From positions 558,001-622,000 of the forward strand of contig NZ_JUIV01000002.1 of the NCBI RefSeq assembly GCF_004151235.1: a stretch of DNA of 64,000 nucleotides, read 5' to 3'. The DNA comes from Flavobacterium anhuiense (lineage in GTDB: Bacteria; Bacteroidota; Bacteroidia; Flavobacteriales; Flavobacteriaceae). The notes under the pieces are model-generated. The model did no database searches. It saw only the letters and a program-made list of their open reading frames with translations, and was not told the DNA's origin. This document shows, piece by piece, positions 43,411 through 51,608 of the stretch (positions are counted from its first letter, which is position 1; each line of letters opens with the position of its first letter). A program made the translations under genes and the position numbers.

Positions 43411-43914
43411 TTATTGTATGATATTAAGTTTGGTGTACGCACCTTTATTTTTGGTAAATCGAAATGAGATTGAAGCAGTAAATCCCTCGTAAGTTGGAAT
43501 CTTTTCTTTATTGTATGGAAATGAATATCCTAAACCTAAATCTATCATATTAAAAACTGTTAAACCGCCAACTGCGTAAGCATTTTTAGAAGAACTTCCA
43601 GCTTTTACAAACAAAAGATATTCTGTATTGTATGATAAATGTACATCTGGAAGGCCATAATAGTTGCCATTATAGCTATTAGTAATTCCGTATCCAGCAC
43701 CTAAAAAGAGCTTGTTTTTATCTTTGCAATCTAGGCAAAATTCAAGACCGCCTGTAAAAAGACTTTTATCAGCAATTGAATAATTTACATATAAAATTGG
43801 CCATTGAGGAATTGTCGATTCAGATTTTGTGTTTTGAGCATTCGTTCTAAAAGAAAATAGTATAAGTGCTAAGCAGTAAATAATTAATCTCCCTGATAAT
43901 TTATTGAAATCCAT
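43411..43914 (-). CDS. Predicted outer-membrane protein of unknown function
   Basis: A 167-residue secreted protein. Residues 8-26 form a signal peptide (LIIYCLALILFSFRTNA, cut before QNT). The rest alternates hydrophobic and polar residues in beta-strand style (LFLGAGYGITNSYNGNYYGL, MIDLGLGYSFPY), probably a small barrel. A pair of cysteines, CLDC, lies near residue 60. I do not recognise a family. It converges on pbpC with only 2 bp between the stop codons, so no terminator fits between them. Confidence 0.6.
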   Translation of the reverse strand: MDFNKLSGRLIIYCLALILFSFRTNAQNTKSESTIPQWPILYVNYSIADKSLFTGGLEFCLDCKDKNKLFLGAGYGITNSYNGNYYGLPDVHLSYNTEYLLFVKAGSSSKNAYAVGGLTVFNMIDLGLGYSFPYNKEKIPTYEGFTASISFRFTKNKGAYTKLNIIQ

Positions 43915-43981
43915 ATCAAAGTTTTAAATGTTCATTTATATATTTTAAATATATATAATTAGCGGCTATAAAAAAAGCACA

Positions 43982-44015
43982 AAAAAACCGCCAGTCTTTC
44001 GAAAGGCGGTTTTTT
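43982..44015 (-). terminator. Terminator after ribonuclease G
   Basis: AAAAAACCGCC (43982-43992) pairs with GGCGGTTTTTT (44005-44015). It follows the rng stop codon on the minus strand. Confidence 0.85.
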
Positions 44016-44020
44016 GTTTT

Positions 44021-45565
44021 TTATTCTGTAATAACATTTCCTTTTTTATCGTAGAAATGATATTCTAAGTACGTGTAAGCGTCACGAGGTATGATTTTCA
44101 CCCATTTCTTATGTTCAAAAAACCATTTTGAACGTAATGATGGAAAACCTTTGCTGAGGTATGCAGCCACAAACGGATGTGTATTAAGCACAACATTTTT
44201 GTGGGTTTTTAAAAGTCTTTCTAAATCAGCGGTGATCTTATCAATGATTAAAATTGGAGCTTCAATTTCACCATTATGTTTGTTAGGATCTTCCTCTCTG
44301 GTTTTGATATTCACTTCTGGTCTTACTCGCTGTCTTGTAATTTGAACCAAACCAAATTTACTCGGCGGTAATATTTTATGTTTTGCTTTATCGTCGCTCA
44401 TTTCTTCTCGCAAGAAGTCGAACAAAACTTTCCTGTTTTCTGGATTAGACATATCGATAAAATCAACTACGATTATTCCGCCCATATCACGCAGACGTAA
44501 TTGTCTGGCAATTTCTGCAGCGGCAATCATATTTACTTCCATGGCTGTGTCTTCTTGGTTGGTCGCTTTATTAGAACGGTTTCCGCTGTTTACGTCAATA
44601 ACGTGAAGAGCTTCAGTGTGTTCTATGATAAGATAAGCACCTTTGCTCATAGAAACAGTTCGGCCAAATGAAGTTTTGATTTGTCTCTCTATATTGTATT
44701 TCTCAAAAATCGGAGTGTCATTTGATTGATAAAACTTGACAATTGATTGTTTTGAAGGTGCAATTTCTTGCAGATATTCCTTCGTTTGATGGTACAACTC
44801 TTCATCATCTATTTGAATACCGCTGAAGGTATCATTAAATACATCTCTTAATATTGAAGAAGCTCTATTCAGCTCTCCTAATACTTTTGATGGATGATGA
44901 GCAGTTGGTAATTTTTTACACATTGCAGACCATCTGCCAAGCAGGTTCTGCAAATCTTTTTCTAATTCGGCTACGTTTTTGCCTTCGGCTACTGTACGAA
45001 CAATAACACCAAATCCTTTAGGTTTGATCGATAGAACAAGTTTTTTTAGACGATCCTTTTCTTTTTTGTCTTCTATTTTTTGAGAAATAGAAACACGATC
45101 AGAAAAAGGAACTAGAACGATAAATCTTCCGGCAAGAGAAAGCTCAGCACTTATTCTTGGGCCTTTGGTTGATATAGGTTCTTTAACTACTTGAACTAAG
45201 ACAGATTGATTGGCACTTAAAATATCAGTAATGATGCCATCTTTGTCAATCTCTTTCTCAAACTGAAAGGTTTTTAGGGAGAAATCTTTTAATTTACCTG
45301 CGCTTACAAGTTTTATGAATTTCAGCTGAGAAGCTAGATTTGGACCCAAATCGTGATAATGTAAAAAGGCATCTTTTTCGAAACCTACATTTACAAAAGC
45401 AGCGTTAAGTCCCGCAACTGGTTTTCTAATTTTGGCAATAAAAATATCACCAACCTGAAAGTTGCTTTTTTCTTCTTCTTTGTGTAATTCAATTAGTTTT
45501 CCATCTTTTAATAAGGCAAAATCTACTGCTTCAGAACTAGATCTAATGATTAATTCTTTATTCAC
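44021..45565 (-). CDS. rng: Ribonuclease E/G family endoribonuclease (RNase G)
   Basis: A 514-residue endoribonuclease that cuts single-stranded RNA in rRNA maturation and mRNA decay. The N-terminal S1 domain includes VGDIFIAKIRKPVAGLNAAF (about 37-56). The catalytic DNase-I-like region holds GAYLIIEHTEALHVIDVNSG and IIVVDFIDM, with the metal-binding aspartates. The long RNase E C-terminal scaffold is absent, so it is of G type. It lies downstream of HU and the 30-residue basic protein on the same strand, across a 262-bp gap of word repeats. Confidence 0.94.
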   Translation of the reverse strand: MNKELIIRSSSEAVDFALLKDGKLIELHKEEEKSNFQVGDIFIAKIRKPVAGLNAAFVNVGFEKDAFLHYHDLGPNLASQLKFIKLVSAGKLKDFSLKTFQFEKEIDKDGIITDILSANQSVLVQVVKEPISTKGPRISAELSLAGRFIVLVPFSDRVSISQKIEDKKEKDRLKKLVLSIKPKGFGVIVRTVAEGKNVAELEKDLQNLLGRWSAMCKKLPTAHHPSKVLGELNRASSILRDVFNDTFSGIQIDDEELYHQTKEYLQEIAPSKQSIVKFYQSNDTPIFEKYNIERQIKTSFGRTVSMSKGAYLIIEHTEALHVIDVNSGNRSNKATNQEDTAMEVNMIAAAEIARQLRLRDMGGIIVVDFIDMSNPENRKVLFDFLREEMSDDKAKHKILPPSKFGLVQITRQRVRPEVNIKTREEDPNKHNGEIEAPILIIDKITADLERLLKTHKNVVLNTHPFVAAYLSKGFPSLRSKWFFEHKKWVKIIPRDAYTYLEYHFYDKKGNVITE

Positions 45566-45626
45566 ACTGTAAATTTTTATCCAGACTTTTAGTTTCAGGT
45601 TTTAGGTTCCAAGTTTCAAGTTTTAC

Positions 45627-45654
45627 AACTCATAACTCATAACTCATAACTCAT
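45627..45654 (+). repeat. Tandem heptamer (AACTCAT)x4
   Basis: Four perfect seven-base units, followed by AACTGA. The inverse word ATGAGTT is arrayed at 5643-5670. Beside it lies an inverted form of the TTGAAACTT/CCTGAAAC word. The gap 45566-45827 contains no gene that I can see. Confidence 0.8.
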
Positions 45655-45811
45655 AACTGAATTGTAAGGATGGATTAAACAATATTTTTAACAGGTATTA
45701 ACCCGGTGGAGTTAGTTGTCAGTTTTCAGTCTCAGTAAGCAGTTTTAAGCTGCTAACTGTAATATGTGACTGAGACTATCAAACTCCAATTTCAATGAAC
45801 GTTTAAAAAGA

Positions 45812-45836
45812 AAAAAGTAGTTTAAAACTACTTTTT
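45812..45836 (-). terminator. Hairpin terminator overlapping the stop codon of the small basic gene
   Basis: AAAAAGTAGTT (45812-45822) pairs with AACTACTTTTT (45826-45836). On the minus strand the TAG stop (45830-45828) lies in the first arm of the stem and a T run follows. Confidence 0.65.
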
Positions 45837-45920
45837 CTTTTTGTGGCGGTTAGCTCTCGCTCTTTTCTTACGTTTGTGAGTCGCTACCTTATGTCTCTTT
45901 CTTTTTTTACCACTTGGCAT
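45828..45920 (-). CDS. 30-residue basic ribosomal-type protein (AURKAIP1/COX24-like)
   Basis: A very short, extremely basic protein (MPSGKKRKRHKVATHKRKKR and on to RHKKKK), 30 residues with about 20 Lys, Arg or His. The same MPSGKKRKRHK... peptide is conserved across Bacteroidota and is treated as a small ribosomal-subunit protein. The KKRKRH...HKRKKR pattern resembles the AURKAIP1/COX24 (bS22/mS38) motif. It lies 27 bp downstream of HU on the same strand. Its terminator begins within its own stop codon, which shows a compact, real gene. It is too short for usual ORF cut-offs. The sequence is certain; the ribosomal role is from the family. Confidence 0.85.
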   Translation of the reverse strand: MPSGKKRKRHKVATHKRKKRARANRHKKKK

Positions 45921-45947
45921 ATTGTGTCAGATTTATGTTAATTAATA

Positions 45948-46238
45948 TTATTTTGCTTCGTTGTTAGTTTTAACTCCTTCTACAAAAACTTTTGCAGGTT
46001 TAAACGCAGGAATGTTGTGTGCTGGAATTTTAATAGTAGTGTTTTTAGAAATGTTTCTTCCAGTCTTTTCAGCTCTAGTTTTAACGATAAAACTACCGAA
46101 ACCTCTTAAGTATACATTGTCTCCAGTTTCTAAAGAAGTCTTAACTTCTTCCATAAAAGTTTCTACTGTTGCTTGAACGTCTCCTTTTTCAAGACCTAGT
46201 TTCTCTGAAATCTTCGCTACGATATCTGCTTTCGTCAT
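45948..46238 (-). CDS. HU/IHF family DNA-binding protein
   Basis: A 96-residue histone-like protein that bends and compacts DNA as a dimer. MTKADIVAKISEKLGLEKGD opens the dimer helices. The DNA-binding beta arm is GFGSFIVKTRAEKTGRNISK, with the intercalating proline in KIPAHNIPAFKPAK. The length is usual. The promoter at 46288-46319 is the best HU-like match in the region. The small basic ribosomal-type gene follows, so a nucleoid protein and a ribosomal protein share a transcript. It is divergent from mutY. Confidence 0.94.
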   Translation of the reverse strand: MTKADIVAKISEKLGLEKGDVQATVETFMEEVKTSLETGDNVYLRGFGSFIVKTRAEKTGRNISKNTTIKIPAHNIPAFKPAKVFVEGVKTNNEAK

Positions 46239-46287
46239 TTTCTTTCCTATTTTATTTTATAAATGGTGTACTATTTTTTTGAGTTTG

Positions 46288-46319
46288 CAAATATAGGAAT
46301 TAAAAAAATAATTAATCAA
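46288..46319 (-). promoter_or_regulatory. Promoter of the HU gene
   Basis: On the minus strand TTG (46319-46317), a 21-bp spacer and TATATTTG (46295-46288) match the Bacteroidota consensus closely, about 50 bp before the HU start codon. Confidence 0.8.
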
Positions 46320-46352
46320 GCTAATTCGTTAAATTTTAATTACATAAACATT

Positions 46353-46360
46353 TACTTTTG
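46353..46360 (+). promoter_or_regulatory. -7 element of the mutY promoter
   Basis: TACTTTTG (46353-46360) fits TAnnTTTG. It lies over the upstream TTG codon at 46358, which therefore cannot be the start codon; ATG 46379 is favoured. Confidence 0.55.
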
Positions 46361-46378
46361 CAATCTAAGTATTTTGCA

Positions 46379-47425
46379 ATGGATTTTCATAACATATTGA
46401 TAAAATGGTATTTACAGAACAGACGTGATTTGCCGTGGCGAAAAACGGTCGATCCGTACCAAATTTGGCTCTCAGAAATTATGCTTCAGCAGACGAGAGT
46501 TGTGCAAGGAATGCCTTACTTTTTCTCATTTACCAAGGAATTTCCTACTGTAAAAGATTTGGCAGATGCACCAGAAGAGAAGGTTTTGAAACTTTGGCAA
46601 GGCTTAGGATATTATTCTCGTGCTCGAAATCTTCATAAAACGGCTCAATATATAAGTAATGATTTAAAGGGAGTTTTTCCTGATTCTTATAAAGAACTTT
46701 TAAAACTGAAAGGAGTAGGCGAGTATACTGCAGCGGCAATAGCTTCTTTTTCTTATAATGAACCTGTTCCTGTTGTTGATGGAAATGTATTTAGGGTATT
46801 GGCTCGCTATTTTGATATTGAATCTGATATTGCGCTTCCAGCAACTAAAAAAGAGTTTGCCGCTTTGGCACAAGAATTAATGCCAAAAGATAATCCTGCT
46901 ATCTTCAATCAAGCCATAATGGAGTTTGGCGCATTGCAATGCGTGCCTAAAAGTCCAGATTGCTCTGTTTGTGTTTTTAATGAAAGCTGCGCTGCATTAC
47001 AAAAAGGAAAAGTAAATATGCTTCCTGTGAAATCTAAAAAGCTAAAAATAACCAATCGTTATTTTAATTATTTGATTTTGGAAGATGTTTTAGGAAATAC
47101 ATTAATTCAGAAAAGAACCCAAAAAGGAATCTGGCATAATTTATACGAATTTCCGTTGTTGGAAACAGAATCTATTGTTGATTTTAATGAGGTTTCCAAA
47201 AAAGCAAAAGAAGAAATTTTTCCAGAATATACTATTATAAGTATAGAAGATTACAGTAAATCGACCATTGTACATAAGCTTTCGCACCAGCATCTGCATA
47301 TACAATTCTGGAAAATCAAAGTGCAAGAGAAAATCGAAAACGGAATAGATTCCCAAAAATTGAAAACTTTTCCTTTTCCTATTGCGATATATAATTTTAT
47401 AGAAAAGCAAGAAATAAATTGCTAA
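46379..47425 (+). CDS. mutY: A/G-specific adenine glycosylase (MutY)
   Basis: A 348-residue base-excision glycosylase that removes adenine paired with 8-oxoguanine. The helix-hairpin-helix and catalytic aspartate lie in LKGVGEYTAAAIAS and VPVVDGNVFR. The [4Fe-4S] cluster is bound by CVPKSPDCSVCVFNESC (spacing 6, 2, 5). The C-terminal NUDIX-like domain (TLIQKRTQKGIWHNLYEFPL) recognises 8-oxoguanine. ATG 46379 (MDFHNILIKWY) is chosen over the upstream frame because the promoter -7 box lies there. It begins the mutY-ssb-gldE-gldD series known from Flavobacterium johnsoniae. Confidence 0.95.
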   Translation: MDFHNILIKWYLQNRRDLPWRKTVDPYQIWLSEIMLQQTRVVQGMPYFFSFTKEFPTVKDLADAPEEKVLKLWQGLGYYSRARNLHKTAQYISNDLKGVFPDSYKELLKLKGVGEYTAAAIASFSYNEPVPVVDGNVFRVLARYFDIESDIALPATKKEFAALAQELMPKDNPAIFNQAIMEFGALQCVPKSPDCSVCVFNESCAALQKGKVNMLPVKSKKLKITNRYFNYLILEDVLGNTLIQKRTQKGIWHNLYEFPLLETESIVDFNEVSKKAKEEIFPEYTIISIEDYSKSTIVHKLSHQHLHIQFWKIKVQEKIENGIDSQKLKTFPFPIAIYNFIEKQEINC

Positions 47426-47461
47426 AAAAATGTATCTTTGGTAGAAATACCACCAAAAACT

Positions 47462-47902
47462 ATGAACGGAACATTAAATAAAGTGATGCTTATTGGCCAT
47501 TTAGGCGATGATGTAAAGATGCATTATTTTGATGGAGGAAACTGCATCGGACGTTTTCAGCTGGCTACAAATGAAGTGTATATCAATAAAACGACCAATG
47601 AAAAGATTACCTCTACAGAATGGCATAATTTGGTTGTGCGTAATAAAGCCGCAGAGATTTGCGAAAAATATCTTTCGAAAGGAGATAAAATTTATGTTGA
47701 AGGAAGGATAAAATCTCGTCAGTGGCAGACAGAAGATGGAACCACAAAATATACTACAGAAATTCAAGTGACAGAGTTTACTTTTCTGACTACCAAAAAA
47801 GAAACTGCGTATACCAAACAAAACCAGGATGCAGAATCGGCAAAAAACACTAACTTTGATGCTGCTAATGAAGGGCTTCCAATTAATGATTTGCCTTTCT
47901 AA
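47462..47902 (+). CDS. ssb: Single-stranded DNA-binding protein (SSB)
   Basis: A 146-residue OB-fold protein. MNGTLNKVMLIGHLGDDVKM opens the fold, then NEKITSTEWHNLVVRNKAAE and KIYVEGRIKSRQWQTEDG are the family core. The acidic tip NDLPF at the C-terminus is the conserved docking peptide for DNA repair partners. The frame is open from 47438, but that TTG lies inside a TATCTTTG promoter box (47433-47440), and ATG 47462 gives the family start. It is followed by gldE after 27 bp. Confidence 0.95.
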   Translation: MNGTLNKVMLIGHLGDDVKMHYFDGGNCIGRFQLATNEVYINKTTNEKITSTEWHNLVVRNKAAEICEKYLSKGDKIYVEGRIKSRQWQTEDGTTKYTTEIQVTEFTFLTTKKETAYTKQNQDAESAKNTNFDAANEGLPINDLPF

Positions 47903-47929
47903 AGTGATGTTTAACTAATTTTATGCAAT

Positions 47930-49234
47930 TTGGACCCAGAGCCCAGTTTACTTTTTTCTACCAATCTTGACGCCAATATAATTATTGGTTTCGTTGGAAT
48001 ATTTGTTTTGTTATTTCTTTCAGCAATCGTTTCTGGTGCTGAAGTTGCGCTTTTTTCTTTGTCACAGCAAGATATCGACAATTCTTTAAATGATAATCCT
48101 GCAAAAGGAAAAATTATTTCAAATTTATTAGATAAGCCTAAAAAACTTCTAGCAACTTTATTGGTTGCAAATAACTTCTTCAATATCGGAGTAGTGATCC
48201 TATTTGCGTATATAGGACAAAATATTTTTGCCAATGTAGGTTCGCCTGCTTTTAAATTTACGCTAGAAGTAATTCTGGTTACTTTCTTAATTTTATTATT
48301 TGGCGAAGTGCTTCCTAAGGTTTATGCAAGCAGAAACAGCGTTCGATTTGCCAAGCGCGTTGCTTATCCGCTGGCATTTTTAGATAAAGTGCTTTCACCG
48401 ATCAGTTTGCCAATGCGTGCCGTAACGATATATTTTCAAAACAAATTAGGTAAGCAAAAAAGTAATTTTTCTGTCAACCAACTTTCTCAGGCATTGGAAC
48501 TTACAGATTCTGAAGGAACTTCAACAGAAGAACAAAAGATCCTTGAAGGAATTGTTTCTTTCGGAAATACCGATACAAAGCAGGTTATGAGTCCGAGAAT
48601 TGATATTTTTGCATTGGAAATATCAGAGACATTCGCAGAAATTTATCCTAAGATAATTGAAACAGGATTTTCAAGAATTCCAGTTTATAGAGATAATATC
48701 GATCAGATTGAAGGCGTACTTTTCGTAAAAGACTTGCTGCCTCATATTGATAAAGAAGAATTTGATTGGACTTCTTTGATCAGAGAAGCGTTCTTTGTTC
48801 CAGAGAATAAAAAACTGGATAATCTGTTGAAGGATTTTCAAAGTTTAAAAAGCCATTTAGCCATTGTGGTTGACGAATATGGCGGAACTTCTGGATTGGT
48901 TTCTTTAGAAGATGTTATCGAGGAAATTGTCGGAGATATTAGTGATGAATTTGATGATGAAAATCTGAACTTCTCGCAAATTGATGAAAATAATTTTCTA
49001 TTTGAAGGAAAAATAAACCTGAAAGATTTCTACAGAATTGTAGATGTTGACGAAGATGTTTTTGAAGCCCACAAAGGCGAAGCCGAAACATTGGCTGGAT
49101 TTATTCTGGAGATTTTGGGTAATTTCCCTAAAAAGGATCAAAAAGTGCCTTTTGAAAACTGTATTTTCACCGTAGAAACAGTAGACAAAAAGCGTGTAAA
49201 ACAAATAAAAGTAACGATAAATAAAAATGCTTAA
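47930..49234 (+). CDS. gldE: Gliding motility-associated protein GldE (CNNM/CorC-like)
   Basis: A 434-residue membrane protein with an N-terminal CNNM domain (three to four hydrophobic helices at about 18-175, with ANNFFNIGVVILFAYIG), two CBS domains (VMSPRIDIFALE; LAIVVDEYGGTSGLVSLEDV) and a C-terminal CorC/HlyC domain. Relatives export magnesium or cobalt. In Flavobacterium johnsoniae gldE sits next to gldD and was described as increasing gliding when added with gldD. The start is TTG 47930 (MDPEPSLLFS); the ATG at 47923 is in another frame. The stop overlaps gldD by 8 bp. Confidence 0.9.
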   Translation: MDPEPSLLFSTNLDANIIIGFVGIFVLLFLSAIVSGAEVALFSLSQQDIDNSLNDNPAKGKIISNLLDKPKKLLATLLVANNFFNIGVVILFAYIGQNIFANVGSPAFKFTLEVILVTFLILLFGEVLPKVYASRNSVRFAKRVAYPLAFLDKVLSPISLPMRAVTIYFQNKLGKQKSNFSVNQLSQALELTDSEGTSTEEQKILEGIVSFGNTDTKQVMSPRIDIFALEISETFAEIYPKIIETGFSRIPVYRDNIDQIEGVLFVKDLLPHIDKEEFDWTSLIREAFFVPENKKLDNLLKDFQSLKSHLAIVVDEYGGTSGLVSLEDVIEEIVGDISDEFDDENLNFSQIDENNFLFEGKINLKDFYRIVDVDEDVFEAHKGEAETLAGFILEILGNFPKKDQKVPFENCIFTVETVDKKRVKQIKVTINKNA

Positions 49235-49787
49235 TAAAATACTTTCAATAACAGCAATTTTGCTTGCGCTAACGGTTATAAGCTGTAAAAATGATGTTCT
49301 GCCTAAACCAGCGAGTTTCCTGCGATTAGATTATCCAGAAGCAAAATATGTGAATTTTGAAAACACTTGTCCATTCACTTTTCAGATGAATGAAGATGCA
49401 ATTATCAAAGGAGAGAAAGAGTGCGGATTTGCCATTACCTATCCAAAGATGAAAGCGACGATTTATTTGACATATAAGCCAGTAAATGGAAATATTGATA
49501 AATTACTGCGCGACGCTCAAAAACTAACGTATGAGCACGTTATTAAAGCCGATGATATTCTAGAACAGCCGTACTTAAATCCACAGAAAAAGGTTTATGG
49601 AATGTTTTATCAAGTAGATGGAAATGCAGCGACAAATTCTCAGTTTTACGTTACCGACAGTACGAAACACTTTTTAATTGGTTCGATGTACTTTTATGCA
49701 AAACCAAACTTTGATTCGATTATGCCTGCCGCGAGTTATGTCAAAAACGATATGCAGCGTTTGATGGAAACGTTGAAGTGGAAGTAA
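49227..49787 (+). CDS. gldD: Gliding motility lipoprotein GldD
   Basis: A 186-residue lipoprotein needed for gliding in Flavobacterium johnsoniae. The signal is ILSITAILLALTVISC with the lipidated Cys20. The mature part starts KNDVLPKPASFLRLDYPEAK, the recognisable GldD opening, and includes YGMFYQVDGNAATNSQFYVT. It overlaps gldE by 8 bp and so is translationally coupled. A terminator and a long palindrome array follow. Confidence 0.93.
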   Translation: MLNKILSITAILLALTVISCKNDVLPKPASFLRLDYPEAKYVNFENTCPFTFQMNEDAIIKGEKECGFAITYPKMKATIYLTYKPVNGNIDKLLRDAQKLTYEHVIKADDILEQPYLNPQKKVYGMFYQVDGNAATNSQFYVTDSTKHFLIGSMYFYAKPNFDSIMPAASYVKNDMQRLMETLKWK

Positions 49788-49793
49788 AAATAG

Positions 49794-49820
49794 AAAGGAT
49801 TCGATTTGAATCCTTTTTTT
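49794..49820 (+). terminator. Terminator after gldD
   Basis: AAAGGATTC (49794-49802) pairs with GAATCCTTT (49808-49816), followed by a T run. Confidence 0.85.
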
Positions 49821-49841
49821 ATTTTTAATATTTTAGGGTCT

Positions 49842-50016
49842 CATTCCGTAGGAATGTTTGGTTGGTAGGAAAAAAAACAACCAGATATTTTACGTTCCGT
49901 AGGAACGTTTGATATGCAGAATTGTCAAAAAAAAGTCAAAACCAGACGTTCCTGCGGAACGTAAAAAACTATGATGATATAATTTTCTACCAAGGAAATG
50001 TTCTTACGGAACAATG
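49842..50016. repeat. Array of four related palindromes (GTTCCGTAGGAAC type)
   Basis: CATTCCGTAGGAATG (49842-49856), ACGTTCCGTAGGAACGT (49892-49908), ACGTTCCTGCGGAACGT (49946-49962) and TGTTCTTACGGAACA (49999-50013). The first two and last two face each other. TTGGTAGGAAAA near 49863 is mirrored by TTTTCTACCAA near 49983. This is a composite REP-like element between two terminators and holds no gene. Confidence 0.75.
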
Positions 50017-50027
50017 TAAAGTAAAAT

Positions 50028-50065
50028 AAAAATGGCTGTTTCTATTTTTGAAACAGCCATTTTTA
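50028..50065. terminator. Terminator before the HMA-domain gene (serves the minus strand)
   Basis: AAATGGCTGTTTC (50030-50042) pairs with GAAACAGCCATTT (50050-50062), with A and T tracts outside. Confidence 0.85.
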
Positions 50066-50083
50066 TTTCGTTGAAGTTCGAAT

Positions 50084-50461
50084 TTAAGACTTAAAATTCG
50101 AAACCTTATATGTTTTACCATCTCCAGTTTCTTGAACCACTTTAGTTAAAGATTCTGGATTTTGGATTGTTTTGTCAAAACTTACCGTTGCTGTTTTCTT
50201 GTCAAAATCAACTGTTGCTTTTTCAACTCCATCAAGGTTTGCTAATTCTTCTTCGATGGTTTTAGCGCATCCAACAGCACAAGTCATACCGTCAATTGTA
50301 AAGCTTGCAGTTTGAAGATTTTCAGCGGCGATTGGTTTGTGTTCTTTTGGGGTACTTTTTTCTTTATTTACGACTTCAAGACTTTTGTCTTCTGCTTTTT
50401 TACAGCCAACGAACACTAAACCAGCGATTGCTGCAGCGAATAAGATTTTTGAAATTTTCAT
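50084..50461 (-). CDS. Heavy-metal-associated domain lipoprotein with CxxxC site
   Basis: A 125-residue lipoprotein (FVGC, Cys20) with an acidic/lysine linker and a C-terminal HMA domain from about residue 51 (ASFTIDGMTC...GVEKATVDFDKKTATVSFDK). The fold signs of CopZ/MerP-type metal chaperones are clear. The metal site reads GMTCAVGC: C61 and C65, so CxxxC and not the usual CxxC. This extra residue recurs in a subgroup in Bacteroidota. Placed outside the cytoplasm by its lipid, it may bind copper, mercury or another soft metal. It stands alone. Confidence 0.85.
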   Translation of the reverse strand: MKISKILFAAAIAGLVFVGCKKAEDKSLEVVNKEKSTPKEHKPIAAENLQTASFTIDGMTCAVGCAKTIEEELANLDGVEKATVDFDKKTATVSFDKTIQNPESLTKVVQETGDGKTYKVSNFKS

Positions 50462-50553
50462 TATATATTAAATTTTAGATTGCAATTACTTGTTTGCAAA
50501 ATTAATAAAAAAAGAGGGGTCAGTTCGTAAAATAATTACAAATTTGCAGTAAA

Positions 50554-51429
50554 ATGCGATTTATGGAAACAAAACAGTTAAAGTGGATTTACTTAGCGAT
50601 TCTTTCTCTTATTTGGGGAAGCTCTTTTATTCTGATAAAAAAAGGATTGGTTGGTTTAAGTGCTGTTCAAGTAGGATCGTTCCGAATTATTTTTGCTGCT
50701 TTGTTTTTGCTGATTGTAGGTTTTAATAGTCTGAAAAAGATTTCGCGTCGCCAATGGAAATTTGTTGCCATAACTTCGCTTTTCGGAACTTTCATGCCAG
50801 CGTATCTTTTTGCTATTGCAGAAACTCAGGTAAATAGTTCCATTGTGGCGATTTTGAATTCACTAACGCCTTTAAATACTCTGGTTTTAGGAATTATAGC
50901 ATTTGGAATTCAATTTCAAAAACGACAAGTTTTGGGCGTTTTTGTTGGACTTCTAGGCTGTCTGCTTTTGGTTCTGAGCGGAGATTCTTCGAGTGGAACT
51001 CAAAATTATTTCTATGTTTTACTGGTGGTTATAGCAACGTTGAGTTACGCGATCAACGTCAATCTAATTAAAAAATATCTGCACGATTTAAATTCGGTAA
51101 GCATCACAACAGGAAATTTTGCGGTTTTGCTTTTGCCTGCATTAATCATTTTAAGCACAACCGATATTAGCCAGAAAATACATTTTGCAGAAACACAGCA
51201 TTCTATACTTTTTGTAGCTATTTTAGGAATTTTGGGAACCGGAATTGCCAACATTCTTTTCTTTAAATTGATTCAAATGTCATCACCAGTTTTTGCAACA
51301 TCAGTAACGTATTTGATTCCGATTGTAGCATTCTTCTGGGGATTGTTAGATAATGAATTTATAACGCCAATTCAGTCTGTTGGTGCTTTTATTATTTTGA
51401 TCGGAGTTTATTTGTCGGCGAAAAAATAG
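50554..51429 (+). CDS. EamA/DMT family transporter
   Basis: A 291-residue inner-membrane protein with ten hydrophobic helices in two EamA repeats. The first contains IWGSSFILIKKGLVGLSAVQ (about 21-40). The second ends with TSVTYLIPIVAFFWGLLDNE. Relatives (RhaT, YdcZ-like) export amino acids, purines or other small molecules, but the substrate cannot be told from sequence. ATG 50554 is used; ATG 50563 (METKQLKWIYL) is an equally good start. A hairpin follows. Confidence 0.9.
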   Translation: MRFMETKQLKWIYLAILSLIWGSSFILIKKGLVGLSAVQVGSFRIIFAALFLLIVGFNSLKKISRRQWKFVAITSLFGTFMPAYLFAIAETQVNSSIVAILNSLTPLNTLVLGIIAFGIQFQKRQVLGVFVGLLGCLLLVLSGDSSSGTQNYFYVLLVVIATLSYAINVNLIKKYLHDLNSVSITTGNFAVLLLPALIILSTTDISQKIHFAETQHSILFVAILGILGTGIANILFFKLIQMSSPVFATSVTYLIPIVAFFWGLLDNEFITPIQSVGAFIILIGVYLSAKK

Positions 51430-51504
51430 TTTTTTTTGAGTTGTGAATTATAAGTGGATTGGCTTCGAATCCGCTCAGTCTAAGAAAACTTAATCAATAA
51501 AAAA

Positions 51505-51541
51505 AAAGCTTTGTCAAAGCTTCAAACTTTGACAAAGCTTT
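51505..51541. terminator. CTTTGTCAAAG hairpin terminator, copy 1
   Basis: AAAGCTTTGTCAAAG (51505-51519) pairs with CTTTGACAAAGCTTT (51527-51541). It lies between convergent genes. A near copy is at 57446-57479. Confidence 0.8.
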
Positions 51542-51608
51542 AAAGATTCTTATTTTAAACGCTCAGAGAAAACCTCTGTTCCTTTGAGCCTTTGTAACTT
51601 TGAACCTT

